A stretch of DNA of 64,000 bases, taken from NCBI RefSeq assembly GCF_001439845.1, contig NZ_JYLO01000002.1, forward strand, positions 457,970-521,969. Reading direction: 5' to 3'. Every line of letters begins with the position of its first letter. Within the stretch, counting starts at the first letter, position 1. This document shows, piece by piece, positions 8,834 to 16,852 of the stretch. The position numbers and the translations under genes were made by a program. The notes beneath the pieces are model-generated. The model saw only the letters and a list, made by a program, of their open reading frames with translations, was not told the origin of the DNA and did not search any database. Source of the DNA: Pseudomonas lactis. GTDB taxonomy: Bacteria; Pseudomonadota; Gammaproteobacteria; Pseudomonadales; Pseudomonadaceae.

Positions 8834-9424
8834 TCAGATCAGATCTTTGGCCAGCGCCAGGGTGGCGAAGTTGTCGGCCATGATGGCCATTTCGGTTTGC
8901 TGCACGTGCTCGGCGCTCAGGATGCCACCCTTGTACGGCAGGTCGCGGGTGGCGCAGGCGTCTTCCACCAGGGTGCAGCGAAAGCCCAGGTTCTTGGCCG
9001 CGCGCACGGTGGTGCTGACGCTGGAGTGGCTCATGAAACCGCAGACGATCAGGTCCAGGGAGCCCAGGTCTTGCAGGTGTTTTTCCAGGCCGGTGCCATG
9101 GAAGGCGCTGGGCAGCAGTTTGCCGATGATGGTTTCGTCACCTTCAGGCTCAAGGCCCGGAATGAATTCGCCGCGCTCGCCCTGGGGGTCAAACAGGCCG
9201 CCCACCGTGCCCAGGTGGCGCACGTGCACAATCGGGCGCCCGGCACTGCGCGCTGCGGTCACCAGTTGCTTGATGTTCTGCACCGCCGCGTCCATGCCCG
9301 AGAGGGCGAGCGGGCCGCTGAGGTATTCTTTCTGGGCGTCGATGATCACCAGGGTCGCATGATTGAGGTTGGCTGCTGCGTAACCGCGACCGCTGAGTTG
9401 AAACATCGTCTTTGGAACGGACAT
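8834..9424 (-). CDS. Isochorismatase-like cysteine hydrolase
   Basis: A 196-residue alpha/beta enzyme of the isochorismatase superfamily. The catalytic triad can be read: Asp in ATLVIIDAQKEYLSG (near residue 29), a Lys in IIGKLLPSAFHGTGLE (near 107), and a position in the LIVCGFMSHSSVSTTVRAA block where family members use Cys; here the nucleophile Cys of the usual G-x-x-T-x-x-C position appears to be replaced by Ser (FMSHSSVSTT), which is also seen in some members. Start at 9424 follows AGGAGCCCCAGA. Substrate unknown. Confidence 0.82.
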   Translation of the reverse strand: MSVPKTMFQLSGRGYAAANLNHATLVIIDAQKEYLSGPLALSGMDAAVQNIKQLVTAARSAGRPIVHVRHLGTVGGLFDPQGERGEFIPGLEPEGDETIIGKLLPSAFHGTGLEKHLQDLGSLDLIVCGFMSHSSVSTTVRAAKNLGFRCTLVEDACATRDLPYKGGILSAEHVQQTEMAIMADNFATLALAKDLI

Positions 9425-9663
9425 TCTGGGGCTCCTGTGAGTGGGGCTTTTGCGACATTGTCCACTGGCTGAGCGCTTCTGTGAATCGCTACTATCGTAA
9501 GGTACGCCGTTGCTGGCGTGCAGCCATGTCAAGAGGCAGGCCTGTTTAACACAATGCGGGCAAATTGGATGAAATCCGACGTACGGTGCCAGGTGTTTCG
9601 TACATCGTCGGTACAGGTGAAGGCTGTTAGAATCGCCAGTCGTTTTTTCCAGGAGCTTGCCCC

Positions 9664-10572
9664 GTGATCACTTCCCGCCTGCGCACCTTGCGCGACCATA
9701 TCCGTTGGGCTGTCAGCCGTTTCCATGGGGAAGACCTGTTTTTTGGCCATGGCACCGACAATGCCTGGGACGAAGCCCGGCAATTGGTGCTGGGCGCCTT
9801 GCACCTGCCGTGGGAAATCGCCGACAGCTATTTGGATTGCAACCTGGAAGAAGAGGAAATCTCCCACGTGCAGCGCTTGCTGCATCGCCGTATCCATGAG
9901 CGAGTGCCTACCGCGTACCTGTTGAACGAAGCCTGGTTTTGCGGCATGTCGTTTATCGTCGATGAGCGCGTATTGATCCCGCGTTCACCCATAGGCGAGC
10001 TGATTGAAGACCGCTTCGAACCCTGGCTGGCCCAGCCGCCGGCACGCATCCTCGACCTGTGCACCGGCTCCGGTTGCATCGGCATCGCCTGTGCCTATGA
10101 ATTCCCCGAGGCCGAAGTGGTGCTGGGAGACTTGTCCTTCGAAGCCCTGGAAGTGGCGAACCAGAACATCGAGCGCCATGGCGTCGACGAGCGCGTCTAC
10201 ACCGTGCAGGGCGATGGTTTTGACGGTTTGCCCGGCCAGCGTTTCGACCTCATTGTGTCGAACCCGCCCTACGTGGATGCCGAAGATTTCGCCGACATGC
10301 CCGACGAATACCAACACGAACCGGAACTGGGCCTGGCCTGCGGTGACGACGGCCTGAACCTGGTACGCCGGATGCTGGCTGAAGCGGCGGACCACCTGAC
10401 CGAGAAGGGCTTGCTGATTGTCGAAGTGGGCAACAGCCAGGTGCATGTCGAGGCGCTGTATCCGGAAGTGGACTTTGCCTGGCTGGACTTCAAGCGCGGT
10501 GGGCATGGGGTGTTTATGTTGACGGCTGAGCAGTGCCGCCAACACCAGGCCGTTTTCGCTGCCCGGATATAA
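9664..10572 (+). CDS. prmB: Ribosomal protein L3 N5-glutamine methyltransferase
   Basis: A 302-residue SAM-dependent methyltransferase that modifies a glutamine of ribosomal protein L3 during 50S assembly. The start is GTG at 9664. Motif I is [19 protein letters not shown] near residue 125, and the catalytic NPPY is in [14 protein letters not shown] near 198; the N-terminal helical domain (residues 1–110) is the substrate-binding part of the PrmB/PrmC family. PrmB rather than PrmC is inferred from the [15 protein letters not shown] segment and from its known Pseudomonas position shortly before aroC. Confidence 0.92.
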   Translation: MITSRLRTLRDHIRWAVSRFHGEDLFFGHGTDNAWDEARQLVLGALHLPWEIADSYLDCNLEEEEISHVQRLLHRRIHERVPTAYLLNEAWFCGMSFIVDERVLIPRSPIGELIEDRFEPWLAQPPARILDLCTGSGCIGIACAYEFPEAEVVLGDLSFEALEVANQNIERHGVDERVYTVQGDGFDGLPGQRFDLIVSNPPYVDAEDFADMPDEYQHEPELGLACGDDGLNLVRRMLAEAADHLTEKGLLIVEVGNSQVHVEALYPEVDFAWLDFKRGGHGVFMLTAEQCRQHQAVFAARI

Positions 10573-10590
10573 CTGCAGAAACTCGGTCAA

Positions 10591-10680
10591 TGTGGGAGCT
10601 GGCTTGCCTGCGATAGCGGTGGGTCAGCTTGCACTTGTGCTACTGATACATCGCTATCGCAGGCAAGCCAGCTCCCACAT
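10591..10680. repeat. REPIN, class I
   Basis: 90-base inverted pair with perfect class-I cores at both ends, lying between the convergent prmB and the membrane-protein gene at 10701. Confidence 0.92.
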
Positions 10681-10700
10681 TTTGATTGCATTTCAATCTA

Positions 10701-11504
10701 TCAGCGGTGCGTGGCAATCCAGATCAACAACCCCGCCTGAAACACCGTAAACGCCACCAGGCAGGTGATGGTAAAGCGCAGCCCACTGTCCTCACGCTTG
10801 AACTTGGTGACTTTCTCCTCTTCCTTGCGCAGTTTCACTTCCTGCTCCGCCAGGTTCTGGTCGGCCTGTTGCAGCATCTGCGCGGCTTCGAGGATCTCCA
10901 CAAACTGCACTTTCTCGGTATTCCAGCTGTCCAGCACGTCGCCGACCTTGCCTGGTTGCACATTGCCTTTGAGGTGCTGCACATCGGCGTAGGCCACATC
11001 GAAACCCTGGATACGCAGGAAGTGATCGCGGCGCAGGCGCGTGGCTTCGTTGAGGGCGTCCTTGTTGGCCAGGTCCACGCCGTCGACGCGGTAGTGTGAC
11101 CACTTCTTCTTCGCCCAGGCGGCGCCTTGGGCCACCAGGAAGCGCCCGATACCGCGGTTGGCCGGCTCGATTTCCAGGCTGTTGCCGGGGCCGAAGTGCA
11201 CGCGGTGTTTATCGTGATCGACCCAGATATCCAGATGATTCTGCTCGCGCCGTACTCGCTGGCCCGGTAACTGGATGACCATGCGCAACAGGCTGTGGTG
11301 TTTGTCATGACGCTCGGCATAGCCGAACTGCACAAAGCGCAATGGCCGTGCGCCGGTGGCGCGGTCGGTGGCCAGTGGGGCCAGGCGCAGCATCTTGAAG
11401 TGTTCGGCGTGAACGTCGGCCCACGGCAGGGCTGCTGCCGCGGCAGCTTCGGTTGCGGCCGGGGTCTCGGCGGTAGATTCGGGTGTTGTTTCGGTGGTTG
11501 TCAT
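10701..11504 (-). CDS. Conserved hypothetical protein with coiled coil and C-terminal membrane anchor
   Basis: A 267-residue protein. The first 28 residues are a low-complexity Thr/Ala/Glu-rich tail; residues 30–200 look globular; about 205–240 is a charged heptad-like coiled coil (QNLAEQEVKLRKEEEKVTKF); a single helix follows at about 246–264 (FTITCLVAFTVFQAGLLIW). This predicts a tail-anchored inner-membrane protein facing the cytosol. No known domain recognised. Its position between prmB and aroC is shared with other Pseudomonas, to my recollection. Confidence 0.72.
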   Translation of the reverse strand: MTTTETTPESTAETPAATEAAAAAALPWADVHAEHFKMLRLAPLATDRATGARPLRFVQFGYAERHDKHHSLLRMVIQLPGQRVRREQNHLDIWVDHDKHRVHFGPGNSLEIEPANRGIGRFLVAQGAAWAKKKWSHYRVDGVDLANKDALNEATRLRRDHFLRIQGFDVAYADVQHLKGNVQPGKVGDVLDSWNTEKVQFVEILEAAQMLQQADQNLAEQEVKLRKEEEKVTKFKREDSGLRFTITCLVAFTVFQAGLLIWIATHR

Positions 11505-11603
11505 GCGGCGCGATCCTGTCCAAGCCCTGCGAGCCGACAGTCTTTTTACTGTCGACTCTGGACTTATCGGCCGTTTTTTCCAGGACTGGAGGCCAATTGC
11601 CGC

Positions 11604-12566
11604 TTAACGGGGTTGAAGTCCTTCGATAAAGCTGACGATACGTTGGCCCAACTCCGCAGCCAGCGGTAGTTTCGGGTCGTTGTAGGAGGCCAGTTGCTGC
11701 TTCACGTTATTGGGCACGATGCGCATCACGTGGTTCATACCTTCGATTACCGTCAACTGCGCGTCGGGTTTGGCCTTCTTCAGTTGCTGGGCGTCGCCTA
11801 CACCCACTTGGATATCGTTGGTGCCCTGGATAATCAGCGCCGGCATATCCAAGCGTGCAAAAGCGGCCGACGGATCGGCGCGGAACAGGCTGATCAGATA
11901 CGGCTGCACGCTGGGCCGGAAAATACCCTCCAGCGGGCGCGGCACATCGGCGTCCACCTGGCCGGCCTTGAGGTGATCGAGGATTTCATTGCTGCGCAGC
12001 AACAGGGCAGGGGGCAAGTGATCGGCCAGTTGCTGACGGATAACTTGGTCCACCGGGCGGGCGCTGCCTGACAAGGAAATGACTCCGGCCGGTTCAAGTT
12101 GCGGCGCGGCGAGGGCGGCGACCAGCGCGCCCTCACTGTGGCCCAGCACAATCAGCGGGCCCATGCGCTTGTCGGCCTTGAGCAACTTGCCCCAGGCCAC
12201 GGCGTCGGCCACATACGCCTCCAGGGTCAGGTTGCGCTCATCCGGCGTGGCCGCCAGGCTTGCAGCCACGCCGCGCTTGTCGTAGCGCACGCTGGCGATG
12301 TTATGCCGGGCCAGTACCCAGGCCAGGCGCTTGAGGCTGTCGTTGCGCGCGCCGTCGGCGCTGTTGCCGTTGCGGTCGGTGGGGCCGGAGCCGGCGATGA
12401 TCAGCACCACCGGCACCGGTTTATCCGATTGCGGCAACAGCAGCGAGCCAAAGAGTTGGCCGCTGCCGGTGTCCAGGCTGATCGGGCGTTGCAAGACGAC
12501 AGGGGAGGCGGCCTGGGCCACGGCGGTGAACAGGGTGAGGGTGAACAGCAGAACTCGCAGCATCAT
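11604..12566 (-). CDS. Exported alpha/beta hydrolase
   Basis: A 320-residue protein with a clear Sec signal (MMLRVLLFTLTLFTAVAQAA, cleavage after AQA). The oxyanion region VVLIIAGSGPTDRNGN near residue 60, the nucleophile elbow GHSEGA near 145 (Ser), a late acid in IIQGTNDIQVGVGDAQQL near 252, and a His in VIEGMNHVMR near 280 complete an alpha/beta-hydrolase triad. It likely acts in the periplasm on an ester or peptide. It is placed head-to-head with aroC (143 bases between starts). Confidence 0.85.
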   Translation of the reverse strand: MMLRVLLFTLTLFTAVAQAASPVVLQRPISLDTGSGQLFGSLLLPQSDKPVPVVLIIAGSGPTDRNGNSADGARNDSLKRLAWVLARHNIASVRYDKRGVAASLAATPDERNLTLEAYVADAVAWGKLLKADKRMGPLIVLGHSEGALVAALAAPQLEPAGVISLSGSARPVDQVIRQQLADHLPPALLLRSNEILDHLKAGQVDADVPRPLEGIFRPSVQPYLISLFRADPSAAFARLDMPALIIQGTNDIQVGVGDAQQLKKAKPDAQLTVIEGMNHVMRIVPNNVKQQLASYNDPKLPLAAELGQRIVSFIEGLQPR

Positions 12567-12709
12567 AGCGCCATCATTGGAGAGGTGCCGGTTGGACCAA
12601 CGTCTACCGGTAAGGTTTCGAGGATGAACTAGTCGGTTAGCCTGCGTATACTGGCCGCCTTAAGTTATTACGGTTGACTTGATTCAACTGATTTCACGGA
12701 GCGCCCTGC

Positions 12710-13801
12710 ATGTCCGGCAATACCTTCGGCAAGCTGTTCACTGTCACCACCGCGGGCGAAAGCCATGGGCCGGCGTTGGTCGCCATTGTCGACGGCTGCC
12801 CACCAGGCCTCGAGCTGAGCCTGGACGACCTGCAGCGCGACCTTGACCGCCGCAAGCCCGGCACCAGCCGCCATACCACTCAGCGCCAGGAACCGGACGA
12901 AGTCGAAATCCTCTCCGGAGTGTTCGAAGGCCGCACCACGGGCTGTGCCATTGGCCTGTTGATTCGCAACACCGACCAGAAGTCCAAGGACTACTCGGCG
13001 ATCAAGGACCTGTTCCGCCCGGCCCATGCCGACTACACCTACCATCACAAATACGGCGAACGCGACTATCGTGGCGGTGGCCGCAGCTCGGCGCGTGAAA
13101 CCGCCATGCGCGTGGCCGCCGGCGCCATCGCCAAGAAATACCTGGCCACCCAGGGCATCGTCATCCGTGGCTACATGAGCCAATTGGGCCCGATTGAAAT
13201 CCCGTTCAAGACCTGGGACAGCGTCGAAGACAACGCCTTCTTCTGCCCCGACCCGGACAAGGTGCCGGAGCTGGAAGCCTACATGGACCAGTTGCGCCGC
13301 GACCAGGACTCGGTCGGCGCGAAGATCACCGTCGTGGCCGAAGGGGTGAAGCCGGGCCTGGGCGAGCCGATCTTTGATCGCCTCGACGCCGAACTGGCCC
13401 ATGCGCTGATGAGCATCAACGCGGTGAAAGGCGTGGAAATCGGCGCTGGTTTCGCCTGCGTCTCCCAGCGCGGTACCGAGCATCGCGATGAGATGACCCC
13501 TGAAGGTTTCCTCAGCAACAACGCGGGCGGCATCCTTGGCGGTATTTCTTCCGGCCAGCCGATCGTGGCGCACCTGGCGCTCAAGGCCACGTCGAGCATC
13601 ACCACACCAGGCCGTTCGATCGATGTGCACGGCAACCCGGTGGACGTGATCACCAAGGGCCGCCACGACCCGTGCGTCGGCATCCGCGCCACACCGATTG
13701 CCGAAGCCATGATGGCCATCGTGCTGATGGACCACCTCTTGCGTAACCGTGGGCAAAATGCCGATGTGCGCGTGAGTACCCCGATACTGGGCCAGCTGTG
13801 A
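12710..13801 (+). CDS. aroC: Chorismate synthase
   Basis: A 363-residue FMN-dependent lyase converting 5-enolpyruvylshikimate-3-phosphate to chorismate, last step of the shikimate pathway. Signatures: [20 protein letters not shown] at the start, the [16 protein letters not shown] block near residue 125, and the closing [19 protein letters not shown] near 318. Length and all family blocks are intact. A 21-base gap and a REP hairpin separate it from the MFS gene, so co-transcription is likely but partially uncoupled. Confidence 0.97.
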   Translation: MSGNTFGKLFTVTTAGESHGPALVAIVDGCPPGLELSLDDLQRDLDRRKPGTSRHTTQRQEPDEVEILSGVFEGRTTGCAIGLLIRNTDQKSKDYSAIKDLFRPAHADYTYHHKYGERDYRGGGRSSARETAMRVAAGAIAKKYLATQGIVIRGYMSQLGPIEIPFKTWDSVEDNAFFCPDPDKVPELEAYMDQLRRDQDSVGAKITVVAEGVKPGLGEPIFDRLDAELAHALMSINAVKGVEIGAGFACVSQRGTEHRDEMTPEGFLSNNAGGILGGISSGQPIVAHLALKATSSITTPGRSIDVHGNPVDVITKGRHDPCVGIRATPIAEAMMAIVLMDHLLRNRGQNADVRVSTPILGQL

Positions 13802-13827
13802 TCGCCTGGGGCAATGAGCGCGCTTGC

Positions 13828-13869
13828 TGTGGCGAGCGAGCTTGCTCGCGCTGGGCTGCGAAGCAGCCC
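13828..13869. repeat. REP-like hairpin pair between aroC and MFS gene
   Basis: GCGAGCGAGCTTGCTCGC forms one hairpin and GGCTGCGAAGCAGCC forms a second perfect one. The sequence belongs to the class ending in GAGCTTGCTCGC that is common in Pseudomonas intergenic DNA. A frame that starts at 13814 reads through this repeat. Confidence 0.75.
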
Positions 13870-13876
13870 CAATAGC

Positions 13877-15040
13877 ATGCCCCAACCACTGCCATACTGG
13901 CGCCTCTCCAGCTTCTACCTCTTTTACTTCGCCCTGCTGGGGGCGACAGCGCCGTTCCTGGCGCTTTACTTCGATCACCTGGGTTTTTCCAGCGCACGCA
14001 TCGGTGAACTGGTGGCCATCCCCATGCTGATGCGCTGCGTGGCCCCCAACCTGTGGGGCTGGATCGGCGATTACACCGGCCGGCGCCTGGCCATCGTGCG
14101 GTTCGGCGCGGTGTGCACCCTGGCCAGCTTCTGCCTGATTTTCGTCAGCAAGACCTACGCCTGGCTGGCGCTGGTGATGGCCCTGCACGCGTTCTTCTGG
14201 CACGCAGTGCTGCCGCAGTTCGAAGTCATCACCCTGGCCCACCTGCACACGCAAACCTCACGCTACAGCCAGATCCGTCTGTGGGGCTCCATTGGTTTTA
14301 TCCTCACCGTGGTGGTCATGGGGCGGCTGTTCGATTGGCTGAGCCTGGATATTTACCCGGTGGCGGTCGTGGTGATCATGGCCGGCATCATCGGCGCCAG
14401 CCTTTGGGTACCGAACGCGCAGCCTGTCAGCCACGGCAACCGCTTGGCCGGTGAGGGTTTCCTCAAGCAATTGCGCAGCCCTGGCGTGCTGGCGTTTTAT
14501 GCCTGCGTGGCGCTGATGCAAATGAGCCATGGCCCGTATTACACCTTCCTCACCTTGCACCTGGAGCACTTGGGCTACAGCCGTGGCGTGATTGGCCTGC
14601 TGTGGGCGCTGGGGGTGGTGGCGGAAGTGCTGATGTTCCTGGCCATGAGCCGTATCCTTGCGCGCTTTTCGGTGCGCCGGGTGCTGCTCGCCAGTTTCCT
14701 GCTGGCCGCGCTGCGCTGGTGGCTGCTGGGTTCATTTGCCGAGGTTTTCTGGCTGCTGCTGGTGGCGCAACTGATGCACGCCGCCACGTTTGGCAGCTTC
14801 CATGCAGCGGCGATTGCCTTTGTGCAACGCAGCTTCGGCGACCGCCAGCAAGGCCAGGGCCAGGCCCTTTATGCCGCGCTGGCCGGCACCGGCGGCGCGC
14901 TCGGCGCCCTGTATTCCGGCTACAGCTGGAACCTGCTGGGGCCAACCTTCACGTTCAGTATCGCCAGCCTCGCGGCCCTGGCCGCCGCCATTATCATTGG
15001 CCTTCGATTGCAAGAGCCGAACCAAGGAACCGTGCAATGA
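13877..15040 (+). CDS. MFS transporter (HcaT/phenylpropionate-permease-like)
   Basis: A 387-residue, 12-helix major facilitator, beginning MPQPLPYWRLSSFYLFYFALL. It has the MFS_1-like architecture of small HcaT-type carriers: helix 1–2 blocks near residues 10–60, RLWGSIGFILTVVVMGRLFDWL near 138, and the second half from about 200. The ATG at 13877 is preferred over 13814 because the 21 upstream residues would be coded by a REP element and the gene's homologues begin near here; the ribosome-binding site is weak. It overlaps the next gene by four bases (ATGA). In other Pseudomonas this carrier precedes methionine-salvage genes. Confidence 0.85.
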   Translation: MPQPLPYWRLSSFYLFYFALLGATAPFLALYFDHLGFSSARIGELVAIPMLMRCVAPNLWGWIGDYTGRRLAIVRFGAVCTLASFCLIFVSKTYAWLALVMALHAFFWHAVLPQFEVITLAHLHTQTSRYSQIRLWGSIGFILTVVVMGRLFDWLSLDIYPVAVVVIMAGIIGASLWVPNAQPVSHGNRLAGEGFLKQLRSPGVLAFYACVALMQMSHGPYYTFLTLHLEHLGYSRGVIGLLWALGVVAEVLMFLAMSRILARFSVRRVLLASFLLAALRWWLLGSFAEVFWLLLVAQLMHAATFGSFHAAAIAFVQRSFGDRQQGQGQALYAALAGTGGALGALYSGYSWNLLGPTFTFSIASLAALAAAIIIGLRLQEPNQGTVQ

Positions 15041-15567
15041 GCTATGTAGCCGTCTACTCCATCGCCACCCCGGACACCCCAAACAAAGTGTTGACCCATG
15101 CCGAGGATATCCAGTCGACCCTGGCCGAGCACGGTGTGCGGTTCGAACGCTGGCAGCCCGGCCCAATCGAAAAGGGCGCCACGGATGCTGAAATGATTGC
15201 CGCCTACCAGGCTCAGATCAAAGCCCTCGGCTACGCCGCTGTGGAAGTGGTGCGCGTGACCCAAGACCATCCACAGAAGGACGAGTTACGCGCACAGTTC
15301 CTGGATGAACGTACCTACAGTGAAGACGAGGTGCGTTTCTTCATCGCAGGCCAGGCGCTGTTTACGCTGCACATAGGCGACTATGTGTACAGCTTGCGCT
15401 GTGAGAAGAATGACTTGCTGATCATCCCTGCCGGTGTACCGCACTGGTTCGACATGGGCGAAAACCCGCACTGTGTGACACTGCGTTTGTTCAACACAGC
15501 CCAGGGCGCTGTGCCCTCGTTGACCTGTGATGCGATTGCCACACGCTTTCCAGGACTCGATGACTAA
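15037..15567 (+). CDS. mtnD: Acireductone dioxygenase homologue lacking two metal ligands
   Basis: A 176-residue cupin of the acireductone dioxygenase family, which in the methionine salvage pathway oxidises acireductone to the keto-acid of methionine. The fold blocks are intact: EVRFFIAGQALFTLHIGDYVY near residue 98, CEKNDLLIIPAGVPHWFDMGENPH near 125–142. The metal-binding motif, however, is changed: family members read E-H-T-H-x-E-D-E at this point, here residues 92 and 94 are Arg and Tyr (ERTYSEDE) instead of the two histidines; Glu98 and His136 remain. Each change needs only one base. It is likely inactive or altered as a dioxygenase. mtnB and mtnC are not beside it. Confidence 0.85.
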   Translation: MSYVAVYSIATPDTPNKVLTHAEDIQSTLAEHGVRFERWQPGPIEKGATDAEMIAAYQAQIKALGYAAVEVVRVTQDHPQKDELRAQFLDERTYSEDEVRFFIAGQALFTLHIGDYVYSLRCEKNDLLIIPAGVPHWFDMGENPHCVTLRLFNTAQGAVPSLTCDAIATRFPGLDD

Positions 15568-15777
15568 GCACAAATAACTGAATGTTCAACCCTGGCAAGT
15601 TGGAAGTTGCTGTGGGAAGAAGCTTAATTATTTGTAGGGCAAAGCTGTTTGTTCTGCACTGTGCGCTTTGATTCCACTCGTTATGTAACTCTCTGTTCAG
15701 CGCCAATGTTTATGCCATCTGTCAATAGGAGGAATCCGAAAGGTGGCAGCGCATCAGCAGACATAAAGGAGAGAACA

Positions 15778-16047
15778 ATGAGTGGCCCCGAGGAGACGTA
15801 TCGCCCGTTAGTTATTGTACCGACGGCTATCAGAAAACGCCTGAGCTTGTGCGGCAAGCCCCTGACTGCCACGGAGCTGGAAATCCTGCGATGGGCCTCC
15901 GAGGGCAAGACGGTCTGGGAAATCAGCCAGATTCGCGCCACCTCTGAAGCCACGGTGAAATTTCATCTGCGCAACATCTACGGCAAGTTGGATGTCACCA
16001 ACCGCGTACAGGCAAAGAATGAGGCCGCCCGCCAGGGCTTATGTTAA
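15778..16047 (+). CDS. HTH-only LuxR-type regulator
   Basis: An 89-residue protein made of little more than a LuxR/GerE helix-turn-helix (residues 25–89: LTATELEILRWASEGKTVWE then TSEATVKFHLRNIYGKLDV). There is no autoinducer- or receiver-domain. AAGGAG lies 7 bases before the ATG at 15778. Such stand-alone HTH proteins regulate secondary metabolism or other LuxR targets in pseudomonads. It ends at a strong terminator. The upstream AT-rich stretch at 15568–15770 is the likely promoter region. Confidence 0.85.
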   Translation: MSGPEETYRPLVIVPTAIRKRLSLCGKPLTATELEILRWASEGKTVWEISQIRATSEATVKFHLRNIYGKLDVTNRVQAKNEAARQGLC

Positions 16048-16054
16048 CGGCATG

Positions 16055-16096
16055 AAAAAGGGCCGCGACGCTGAGTAGCGTCGCGGCCCTTTTTCA
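16055..16096. terminator. Strong bidirectional terminator
   Basis: A 13-bp GC-rich stem (gggccgcgacgct with its complement) around the loop gagt, flanked by A5 and T5. It serves the LuxR-type gene (+) and the DUF3509 gene (-), which converge here. Confidence 0.93.
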
Positions 16097-16106
16097 GATT
16101 TCCAGC

Positions 16107-16385
16107 TTAGGCCGAGTGATAGGTCGGCAGTGCAAAGCGGTTCTGGCTTTGCAGCATCGAAATCTGCGGCAGTTCGCTGGCTTGTTCAGCCAAGTCACGA
16201 CGAATGGCGCTGATGACCCAGGTCAGTTGGTCGGCAGTGTGCAGCTGCTGATAAGAGATCGAGCGCTTGACCTGCTTACCTTCGCTGTTGCGCAGGGTCA
16301 ACAGGATGCCGCCGTCCGGACGTGGCTGGGTGGTGACGTCGTAGTTGGAGAATACCGAAGCGAATTTATCTTGGATCAGGCTCAT
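16107..16385 (-). CDS. DUF3509 family protein
   Basis: A 92-residue soluble protein beginning MSLIQDKFASVFSNYDVTTQ, ending QSQNRFALPTYHSA. It resembles the Pseudomonas-restricted DUF3509 family (PRPDGGILLTLRNSEGK block). The start at 16385 is picked for the GGAG eight bases upstream; longer starts at 16400 or 16484 lack one. Single gene, ended by the shared terminator at 16055–16096. No known function. Confidence 0.72.
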   Translation of the reverse strand: MSLIQDKFASVFSNYDVTTQPRPDGGILLTLRNSEGKQVKRSISYQQLHTADQLTWVISAIRRDLAEQASELPQISMLQSQNRFALPTYHSA

Positions 16386-16852
16386 GTCTATCAGCTCCAT
16401 TGGCTCAAGTTGGCAAGCATGGAGTGATAGGTGCAGTGATTGTGCCAGTATTGGATTTTTTAGAAAATCGTTATAAATCAGCAACTTATAAATTTACAGG
16501 ATTTTCATTTTCGTGCAATTTGCATGAAGGGCCATCGTGCATCCTGCATTTTGCGCTATCTGCTCGGTGATTTTTTCGGGAGGAGGGGGAGGGCTGTACT
16601 GATACTGACCGCCTTTTGCTCGGAAAAATCCCGCTCGGCTGGCAGGCTGTTATCGCAGCGATGCGGTGGCCCGACAAGCCAGCTCCCGCATTTGGAGGGT
16701 GGAGTGTCCGGGAGATAAGCATCGGCCGGCCGCCACGAGATACAAAACTTTTCAAATCCCGCGTGTACAGCCAAAGAACCGCTGACGTATTTTCCGCTAC
16801 ACCAGTCGATGTACCTGGACCAGACCAAGAATAAGAAAAGGGACGTCCCGCC
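16386..16852. other. Gene-free interval with decayed REP
   Basis: About 470 bases between divergent genes. The left third (16430–16520) is AT-rich and likely carries the DUF3509 promoter. Bases 16630–16695 look like a worn class-I REP (GCTGGCAGGC ... CAAGCCAGCTCCCGCATTTG). The last 100 bases should include the promoter of the acyl-CoA synthetase gene. I see no protein-coding content. Confidence 0.45.

Noticed and set aside
11531..11557. Hairpin GACAGT...ACTGTC upstream of the 10701–11504 gene
   Set aside because: No T-run in the orientation of the preceding minus-strand gene; too weak to call a terminator.
13814..13876. Upstream start for the MFS transporter
   Set aside because: Would translate a REP hairpin as the N-terminus.
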